Positions 57,665 to 64,000 of a DNA stretch of 64,000 nt are shown piece after piece. The stretch's first letter is position 1. Every line of letters starts with the position of its first letter. The DNA is taken from contig NZ_CP089291.1 in assembly GCF_022818495.1 (NCBI RefSeq), forward strand, positions 2,559,501 through 2,623,500, written 5' to 3'. The notes beneath the pieces are model-generated. The model had not been told where the DNA came from. It was given only the letters and a program-made list of their open reading frames with translations, and made no database searches. The position numbers were made by a program, and so were the translations under genes. Source of the stretch: Fodinisporobacter ferrooxydans (GTDB lineage: Bacteria; Bacillota; Bacilli; Tumebacillales; MYW30-H2).

Positions 57665-59161
57665 ATGTCGAAGAGTGGCCCGAACATTCTGTTTATAACA
57701 GCCGATCAACTAAGAGCTGATTGTCTACGGTGCTATGGAAATCAGATCATACAGACTCCAAATATCGACTTGATTGCACAAAATGGTGTACAATTTGAAT
57801 CTGCCTATGTAGCAAATCCGCTATGTGCCCCTTCACGTTCATCAATATTAACTGGGAGATATCCAAGCAGGCATCGTGTATGGTGCAACGGTGTCCCATT
57901 ATCAGATCATGAAATAACTCTTACCTCTATATTGTCAAAAAATGGTTATCATACAGCGGTGATCGGTAAAATGCATTTTACACCGGCACAAGCACCCGAA
58001 CCAGAGCCTTCCTTTTACGATTCATTTAAGAATTGGGAGATTCAGAATTTACGAAATTGGCACGGGCCTTATTATGGATTTGAAGAGGTTTGGATGTCTC
58101 TGGGTCATAATTCGCCACGCGGACATTATAGATATTGGTTAGAAGATAATGCTCCAGATGTAATTGATTTATTTGGGCCTGAACATGCTCTAAAGCCTCC
58201 TACTGAAGCAATGCAATCTTGGAAATCAGCAGTACCTGCCGATTATCATGTTTCTACATGGATAGGAAATACTGCGATTGACTTCCTTAAAAGAGCATCA
58301 GAAAATAGCAAACCTTTTTTTGCTTGGATTTCATTTACCGATCCACACCATCCTTTTGCTCCACCGGTACCATTTAACCATATGTACGATCCAAATCAAG
58401 TAAAGACACCGTTGAAAAAGAAAGATGAACTTTTAGATAAGCCACCGCATTTCTATGAAAATTACAGTAAAGGCACAAGGACGGAGGGAACCAGAGAGTG
58501 TGATGTCCCTGCTAATGTAGGTGAGCAGCATGTTAGAGAAATTATTGCACATACCTACGGTATGATAAGCCTCGTGGATCAAAATATTGGCCGTATTTTG
58601 GAAACACTTGATGAGCTGTGTCTACGGGAAAATACAGTTGTAATTTTTGCCAGTGATCATGGAGATTTGCTAGGAGATCATGGCCTGTTTTTTAAAGGGC
58701 CATTTCTGTATGAGGGATTGGTACGTGTTCCATTTATTTGGTCGTTTCCAAAAGAATTTAATGTCGGTGTAGGAACCAAGTCATTAGTAAGCCTTGTTGA
58801 TTTTGCTCCAACTATTCTAGATATTGCCGGGATTTCAATACCACCGTCGATGCAGGGAAAATCACTTGTTACAATTCTCAATGGGAGACAGGACAAGGTC
58901 AATGATTCCATTTTAATTGAATATCAATCCGGATATAGTCCCGATTTGAATTTGAGATCCATTCGTACACCAAAATGGAAGTTGACCTATTATGCGGGGG
59001 CAAATGGAGAATTGTATGATTTAGAAAATGACCCCGGTGAGTTTATAAACCTATACCAGTTGCCGGCTTATGACTCTATACGCAATGAATTGATTAAGCT
59101 ATTACTAGATAAAATGCTCCAGATTGAAGATAGAACGCCAATAAGGTTGTCACATGCATAA
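57665..59161 (+). CDS. Cys-type sulfatase C
   Basis: A 498-aa sulfatase. The motif is CAPSR with Cys54; metal residues lie in FITADQLRADC and ASDHGDLLGDHG. No signal peptide is seen. The ATG at 57665 follows TGGAGGTG; the longer frame from 57569 overlaps the previous gene and is not homologous. It is related to sulfatase D, which starts 23 bases later, and shares HGPYYGFEEV-type and PHHPFAPP-type blocks, so the two arose by duplication. Confidence 0.95.
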   Translation: MSKSGPNILFITADQLRADCLRCYGNQIIQTPNIDLIAQNGVQFESAYVANPLCAPSRSSILTGRYPSRHRVWCNGVPLSDHEITLTSILSKNGYHTAVIGKMHFTPAQAPEPEPSFYDSFKNWEIQNLRNWHGPYYGFEEVWMSLGHNSPRGHYRYWLEDNAPDVIDLFGPEHALKPPTEAMQSWKSAVPADYHVSTWIGNTAIDFLKRASENSKPFFAWISFTDPHHPFAPPVPFNHMYDPNQVKTPLKKKDELLDKPPHFYENYSKGTRTEGTRECDVPANVGEQHVREIIAHTYGMISLVDQNIGRILETLDELCLRENTVVIFASDHGDLLGDHGLFFKGPFLYEGLVRVPFIWSFPKEFNVGVGTKSLVSLVDFAPTILDIAGISIPPSMQGKSLVTILNGRQDKVNDSILIEYQSGYSPDLNLRSIRTPKWKLTYYAGANGELYDLENDPGEFINLYQLPAYDSIRNELIKLLLDKMLQIEDRTPIRLSHA

Positions 59162-59184
59162 TGTGTTTGGGGGAAAATCAGATC

Positions 59185-60069
59185 ATGGACAGGAGACCTA
59201 ACATTTTATTAATAACAACTGATCAACAACGGGCAGATACTTTAGGCTGTTACGGAAATTCAAGTGTTCAAACACATAACTTGGATCAGTTAGCTAAAGA
59301 GGGAATCAAATTTAATAGAGCTTATGTAAATAATCCAGTGTGTACACCTTCGAGATCTAGTATGATGACAGGCCGATATCCACGTTCACATGGTGTAACA
59401 ATAAACGGAATTCCATTGCCGCAGCAAGAAAGAACATTGGCACACTTATTAAGCGACATCGGCTATAGAACCGCAGTTTTAGGAAAAGTACATTTGGGAC
59501 CAACTAGTGCCGATGATGAAAATTCTTTTATTGAATCGAAAAAAATGAATGACTGTGGGAAAGATTTTTTTCGAAAATGGAACGGCCCTTATTATGGATT
59601 TGACTTTGTTCAGTTATCGATAGGACATAGTACACGGGGCAACAAAGGGCACTATCGACTTTGGCTGGAAGATAAATATCCAGATACTCTTATACACTTT
59701 GAAGAACCCGATTCCTATTCTTTGCATGAATCCAGCGGAGCACCATTTGGTTCTTTAAAATGGGGGCTGCCTGTTGAAGCACATAGTTCAACTTGGACGA
59801 CTGATGTTGTATGTGAATATTTGGAGAATCATAAAAAGGAGAACGGGGATAATGTTCCGTTTTTTACCTGGGTAAGTTTCCAGGATCCACACCCTCCGTT
59901 TGCTTGCCCTGCACCGTACTGTTATCAGGTCAATGAAGAGGAAATTCAGTTACCGATTGAAACTCCGTCAGATTGGTGTAAGTTGCCTCCACATTTTGAA
60001 GCAAAATATAAAGGGCAATTAGATAAATTACCTTGGATATATGAAATTGGATGGAGTGTAAAAGTATGA
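59185..60069 (+). pseudogene. Sulfatase D, C-terminally truncated
   Basis: 294 residues with an intact N-terminal half: ITTDQQRADTLG, the motif CTPSR with Cys53, and SFQDPHPPFACP. The protein ends about 35 residues after that last block, whereas its relative C continues for roughly 190 more residues that hold the second metal site (SDHGDLLGDH) and the C-terminal subdomain. Its last codons overlap the ATG of sulfatase E, so a deletion probably fused the front of D to the start of E. It keeps a good start (ATG 59185 after GGGGGA) and may still be translated to couple E, but is unlikely to be an active enzyme. Confidence 0.8.
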
Positions 60070-61556
60070 ATGTAATCATAATTTTAATGGATACTCTTCG
60101 TCGAGATCACCTTGGGATTTATGGCAACCGAAAAATCAAAACACCATCAATCGATAATTTCGCGCAACGAAGTACAATATTTGATCAATCTTACTTAGGA
60201 TCTTATCCTTGTATGCCAGCAAGACAGGATTTATGGACAGGTCGTTGTAATTTTCCGTGGCGGGGCTGGTCGCCTCTTGAATATGATTCTAAAGATATTG
60301 TTGCTGCCGTACGCGAACAGGGTTATGTAACCCAATTAATAACGGATCATTATCATTTGTGGCATTGGGGTTCGGGAAATTATCACATGAATTTTAATGG
60401 AGTTGAGTTTATCCGAGGACAGGAGTCAGACAGTTGGAATACCGATGCAACAATTCAGATACCGTGGCCAACAGACAAATCAAAGATAATGCCAATATTC
60501 GATATATATTATCGCAATACTTTTCACTTCAAAGAAGAAAACGATTACTTTTCTCCGCGAGTGTTTCAGAGTTGCATCAACTGGATTGAAAAGAACCATA
60601 CTCATGAAAAATTCTTTTTAATGGTTGACAGTTTTGACCCGCATGAACCTTGGGACACTCCGGAAGAATATTGGAGGATGTACGATCCTGACTACTCAGG
60701 CGAATCATACATTTGGCCACCATATGGATCGGCAGACCGTTATACTGCAGCCGAGTTGAAAAATATTCATGCACGTTACTGTGGTGAAATCACACTTGCA
60801 GATAAGTGGTTTGGAAAATTCATAGATAAGCTAGATGAGTTAGGGCTGTTTGATAATACTATGATCGTTTTGACAACAGATCACGGATTTCTATTTGGGG
60901 AGCATAATTACCTTGGGAAACATGCGCCGACTTTGTTTGAACCAATATCTCATACACCACTTATCATATATCATCCACATCAAAGAGGTGCTGGCAGACG
61001 AGTTGGCTCCTTTGCACAATTGTATGATTTGTATCCAACGATTCTTGAAGCTATAGGTGCAAATATCAATCCAATGGAAATACATGGACATAGCTTATTG
61101 CCGGTTATTTCGGAAACGGATATAGATACGAATGCAAGAGAAGCAATCTGTTTTGGAAGCTTTGGCGGAGCAATTCACTTGACTGATGGTGAATGGACAT
61201 ACGTACGCAGTGTAACAGGAACCGCGCCATTGTATTGGCATACCCAAGCACACTATGCAGCAAACTATTGGCCTCGTGAGATTAAAAGCAATCGTATGAT
61301 TAACCTTGAACAGACTAAACGGAATTTGGCACAGTGGAGTCATGGAAGTTATCTCTATAGCGGTAAAGCCGGGGGAGAAACAATTAACATTAATGAAGAG
61401 TTGTATCAAGTGTCAATGGATCCCTGCCAAATACAAAATGTTGCTTCACTTTATCCTAACCAATGTAGAATTTTAAGTTCCAAAATGAAGGAGTTTCTTA
61501 ATAATATTAAAGCACCGGAGTCTTATCTGCAATGGTTGGCGCTTGATATGATATGA
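60066..61556 (+). CDS. Cys-type sulfatase E
   Basis: A 496-aa sulfatase with CMPAR at Cys49, MDTLRRDHLG and TDHGFLFGEHN. It is a paralogue of sulfatase A at 49842, alike over the whole length, including the C-terminal WYTRSHYNNW-like segment (WHTQAHYAANYW). The ATG overlaps the truncated D gene; TGGAGTG is the ribosome site. It is cytoplasmic by the absence of a signal peptide. Having two A/E-type copies in one locus suggests related but distinct sulfate positions or sugars. Confidence 0.95.
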   Translation: MNVIIILMDTLRRDHLGIYGNRKIKTPSIDNFAQRSTIFDQSYLGSYPCMPARQDLWTGRCNFPWRGWSPLEYDSKDIVAAVREQGYVTQLITDHYHLWHWGSGNYHMNFNGVEFIRGQESDSWNTDATIQIPWPTDKSKIMPIFDIYYRNTFHFKEENDYFSPRVFQSCINWIEKNHTHEKFFLMVDSFDPHEPWDTPEEYWRMYDPDYSGESYIWPPYGSADRYTAAELKNIHARYCGEITLADKWFGKFIDKLDELGLFDNTMIVLTTDHGFLFGEHNYLGKHAPTLFEPISHTPLIIYHPHQRGAGRRVGSFAQLYDLYPTILEAIGANINPMEIHGHSLLPVISETDIDTNAREAICFGSFGGAIHLTDGEWTYVRSVTGTAPLYWHTQAHYAANYWPREIKSNRMINLEQTKRNLAQWSHGSYLYSGKAGGETININEELYQVSMDPCQIQNVASLYPNQCRILSSKMKEFLNNIKAPESYLQWLALDMI

Positions 61557-61589
61557 GCCACGACATTCTAGCTTTTTTGGGGGAAACTT

Positions 61590-61869
61590 TATGAGAATAG
61601 GGAATAATGAGCAGATAAAAAGCTGCCCAAAAGTGATCGAATATTGTATTAATAACTTGCATCCGGAAATTTCCGATAAACATTTGACGATTGAACCGGT
61701 AACAAAATTCATGTAAGTGGGCTTGCAAATGACGGCTATCCAATCCATAAAACGTTCCGACAATAAAGGCTTTGACATTTGACATGATCGTATGCATCCA
61801 CTTTGAGTGTTTCGGATTCTTCTTTGCATCAAACTTTAAAGAATCAACTATATATCCGTGTTCACTCAT
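61590..61869 (-). pseudogene. Remnant of an IS1595-family transposase
   Basis: About 90 residues readable on the minus strand contain HSKWMHTIMSNVKAFIVGT and HLQAHLHEFCYRFNR, the C-terminal end of IS1595-family transposases. The N-terminal two thirds with the zinc ribbon and most DDE residues is missing. No terminal repeats or target duplication are evident. It lies in the gap between sulfatase E and the system-5 permeases, so an old insertion and decay occurred there. Confidence 0.75.
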
Positions 61870-61988
61870 ACGAGAGTTCTAATTCTACACAACCACCCTT
61901 TAAAAATCTATGTTCATTTGGAATTTTATTTCACATATCAATGTTGAATTGACAAAAGTAAATATTCACGTGAGAGGAGAGGGAGTTA

Positions 61989-62936
61989 GTGGATGTAGTA
62001 TCGATTGAAAGAAATACTTCGATTTCTAAACATAAAGGGTTAAGTGGTTCGTTGAAAAAAAGAGGTTATACACTTTCAGAAACCTTAGCCGGATATTTAT
62101 ATCTAACACCTGTATTTTTGTGGGTTTTGATTTTTATGCTGTTTCCCATGGGATATGTTATATATTTGAGTTTTTATAAATGGAATTTTGTAAGCTCTGA
62201 AAAACATTTTGTTGGTTTGGGCAACTACGTAAGCTTATTGCATGATCCTGAGTTTTTGGGTTCACTAAATCATACATTTGAATTTACTGTAGTTTCGGTT
62301 TTAGTAACGATCGTTATGTCATTAATTATTGCTTTATTACTTAACCAGCAGATCAAAGGAATAGGAATATTAAGATCGATTTTTTATTCTCCAGTAGTCG
62401 TATCTATGATCGCTGCAGCTATGGTATGGAGTTTTTTATACGACCCTCAATATGGTTCGATCAATAATATACTTCATATCATGGGAATTTCAGGGCCACA
62501 TTGGCTTGATGATCCTCATTGGGCGTTAATATCTATAGTAATCATGACTGTTTGGAAAAATATGGGGTATTATGCTGTGATCTATTTAGCGGCATTACAA
62601 GGCATCTCTAACTCTTATTATGAAGCGGCTGCTTTGGATGGCGCGAACAGATGGAAAGTGTTCCGATTTATTACATGGCCATTGTTAATGCCGGCTACTT
62701 TGTTAATAGCTGTAATGGGAATCATTAATTCGTTTCAGGTTTTTGGGCAAATATATGTGATGACTCAAGGTGGGCCAGTAGGATCTACCAATGTAATTGT
62801 TTATTATCTCTATGAAAAGGCTTTTCAGTTTTTCGAAATGGGTTATGCGAGTGCTGTAGGATTCGTTTTATTTATTATTATTTTTGTTATAACTTTGGTT
62901 CAATTTAAATATGTAGACCGAAAAATGGACTTTTAA
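61989..62936 (+). CDS. ABC sugar transporter permease, MalF/UgpA type (system 5)
   Basis: A 315-aa membrane permease with a hydrophilic N-terminus of about 35 residues and six helices. The EAA loop is YEAAALDGANRW, and VMTQGGPVGSTNVIVYYLY is typical. The GTG at 61989 follows GGAGAGGGAG. A promoter of its own is not obvious; the IS1595 remnant separates it from the sulfatases, so it may be read from the 56059 promoter. Confidence 0.93.
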   Translation: MDVVSIERNTSISKHKGLSGSLKKRGYTLSETLAGYLYLTPVFLWVLIFMLFPMGYVIYLSFYKWNFVSSEKHFVGLGNYVSLLHDPEFLGSLNHTFEFTVVSVLVTIVMSLIIALLLNQQIKGIGILRSIFYSPVVVSMIAAAMVWSFLYDPQYGSINNILHIMGISGPHWLDDPHWALISIVIMTVWKNMGYYAVIYLAALQGISNSYYEAAALDGANRWKVFRFITWPLLMPATLLIAVMGIINSFQVFGQIYVMTQGGPVGSTNVIVYYLYEKAFQFFEMGYASAVGFVLFIIIFVITLVQFKYVDRKMDF

Positions 62937-62953
62937 TAGGGGGAAACTGTCCA

Positions 62954-63778
62954 ATGAGAAGAAAAAAGGCAGCAAGTTTAGTAATGATGATATTGGCAAT
63001 TGCAGGTGGGATTCTCACGCTATTTCCCTATTTATGGATGCTTGCCACATCATTAAAAAGCCAAACGGAAGTATATTCTTCAGGACTTTCTTTGATCCCC
63101 CATCATATTGATTGGGGCGGTTTCAAGGAAGCTTTGCAGAATGCGCCAATCGGAAGGTATATGTTCAATTCAATACTTGTAAGCGTGATCTCTACTGCAG
63201 GAGTAACCGTGACATCATTACTGGCTGGATATGCATTATCACGTATGAGGTTTCCTGGCAGGAATTTTATTTTCTTGATCATTTTAGGAACAATGATGAT
63301 TCCGCATCAGGCCACTATGATCCCAAATTATATACTTCTTAATTGGTTTGGTTGGATTAATAGCTATCAAGGATTAATCGTTCCGTTTCTTGTTTATCCG
63401 TTTGGCATTTTTATCATAAGGAATTTTATGTTATCGATTCCGCGCGAGTTAGAAGAAGCAGCAATGCTGGATGGTTGCGGTCGACTGATGACATTGCTGA
63501 AAGTAATTCTCCCTATATCAAAACCTGCAATTGCAACGGTTGTGATTTTTACATTCACTTTTATGTGGAATGATTTCTTTTGGCCATTGGTTATGACAAA
63601 TACTACTGAAATGAGGACAATGCAGGTTGGCCTCGCTACGTTAAAAAGTCAATTTCCGATGGATTGGCCAATGCTGATGTCTGCTACTGTTTTATCATCT
63701 ATTCCCGTATTTTTAATCTACTTTTGTTTCCAGAAATTTTTCGTTAAAGGTATTGCCAGCAGTGGCGTGAAGGGTTAA
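62954..63778 (+). CDS. ABC sugar transporter permease, MalG/UgpE type (system 5)
   Basis: A 274-aa membrane permease, partner of the preceding gene. The EAA loop is EEAAMLDGCGRL...ILP, and the C-terminus is GIASSGVKG. AGGGGGAAA precedes the ATG. A second binding-protein gene follows 37 bases later. Confidence 0.94.
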   Translation: MRRKKAASLVMMILAIAGGILTLFPYLWMLATSLKSQTEVYSSGLSLIPHHIDWGGFKEALQNAPIGRYMFNSILVSVISTAGVTVTSLLAGYALSRMRFPGRNFIFLIILGTMMIPHQATMIPNYILLNWFGWINSYQGLIVPFLVYPFGIFIIRNFMLSIPRELEEAAMLDGCGRLMTLLKVILPISKPAIATVVIFTFTFMWNDFFWPLVMTNTTEMRTMQVGLATLKSQFPMDWPMLMSATVLSSIPVFLIYFCFQKFFVKGIASSGVKG

Positions 63779-63815
63779 TAATCCGAAATTTATTAAAATG
63801 ACAGGGGGAAAAGGA

Positions 63816-64000
63816 ATGAATATTAAGAAAACGTTAGTGATAGGAAGCATACTTTCGCTTGGATTAGGGGTTGTTGGATGCGGGGACAAAGCTACTTCAA
63901 CAAATACAAATCATTCGCAAACAGTGGAATTTTGGTACGCATTGCCAGGGGCAAGCGGTCAGGTTGTTCAGAAGTTAGTACAACAATTTAATGAAACGCA
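63816..64000 (+). CDS. ABC sugar transporter solute-binding lipoprotein (system 5, second copy; cut by window end)
   Basis: The first ~61 residues of a sugar-binding lipoprotein. The signal peptide ends in the lipobox VVGC (Cys at about residue 22), followed by TVEFWYALPGASGQVVQKLV, which aligns with the start of the first-copy binding protein at 56374. AGGGGGAAAAGG precedes the ATG. The gene continues past the window. Two binding proteins around one permease pair suggest different ligands entering by a shared channel. Confidence 0.9.
   Translation, partial: MNIKKTLVIGSILSLGLGVVGCGDKATSTNTNHSQTVEFWYALPGASGQVVQKLVQQFNET

Noticed and set aside
61941-61990. TTGACA at 61949 as a promoter for the system-5 permeases
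   Set aside because: No -10 box occurs at 16-18 bases; the ribosome site occupies that position.

Overview
The window is about 43-44% GC by eye. It carries Gram-positive hallmarks: strong GGAGG-type ribosome binding sites, many GTG/TTG starts, lipoprotein solute-binding proteins, cre-like sites and an HPr-like Ser-46 protein. I infer a spore-former-type Bacillota, perhaps near Alicyclobacillaceae or Paenibacillaceae; no rRNA or housekeeping marker is present to fix the taxon. Almost the whole window is a carbohydrate-scavenging region: five ABC sugar importers (solute-binding lipoprotein plus two permeases each, none with its own ATPase), glycosidases of families GH32, GH3 (two), GH2 and GH38, five sulfatase genes, three Gfo/Idh/MocA oxidoreductases, xylose isomerase, two sugar MFS transporters and four dedicated regulators (one ROK, two LacI, one GntR/LacI hybrid).

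Layout. 1-2.8 kb: end of an unknown gene, then a GH32 fructosidase and an aldo/keto reductase, closed by a bidirectional terminator. 2.9-14.8 kb: a ROK regulator diverging from a long operon (ABC system 1, Gfo/Idh, ThuA-like, Gfo/Idh, GH3, xylA). 14.8-24.8 kb: GH2 beta-galactosidase diverging from a LacI regulator, then ABC system 2, an MFS transporter and a truncated epimerase gene. 25.2-34.2 kb: an AraR-type regulator, ABC system 3, a GH38 alpha-mannosidase, a 20-codon ROK-kinase remnant and a nitrilase-superfamily amidase. 34.3-38.9 kb: a break in the sugar theme with a Crh/HPr-like protein bearing Asp-15 and Ser-46, small or broken genes, a DUF4395 membrane protein and a class-I cyclic-di-GMP riboswitch with terminator ahead of a chemoreceptor. 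39.2-48.4 kb: a LacI regulator with two operators and ABC system 4 (a paralogue of system 1) with a second GH3, a sugar isomerase and a Gfo/Idh protein. 48.5-64 kb: a sulfatase locus: DUF4432 epimerase-like protein, five Cys-type sulfatases (one truncated), a DUF1450-like Cys protein, a sugar porter, ABC system 5 with two binding proteins, an intact IS4-family element and an IS1595 remnant.

How it works together (inference): each block imports an oligosaccharide by a binding-protein transporter, hydrolyses it in the cytoplasm and rearranges or oxidises the product. Local repressors bind palindromes at each promoter, and global CcpA/Crh-type control acts through cre-like sites. Mobile DNA has reshaped the region: three copies of a 154-bp MITE-like element with 6-bp target duplications, one complete IS with an 8-bp duplication, and several gene stubs. 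I did not find one wholly new system. The most unusual items are the HPr-like protein with Asp at the catalytic-His position, the riboswitch-controlled chemoreceptor, the 154-bp element next to a regulator start, and the sulfatase locus with its overlapping DUF1450-like gene.
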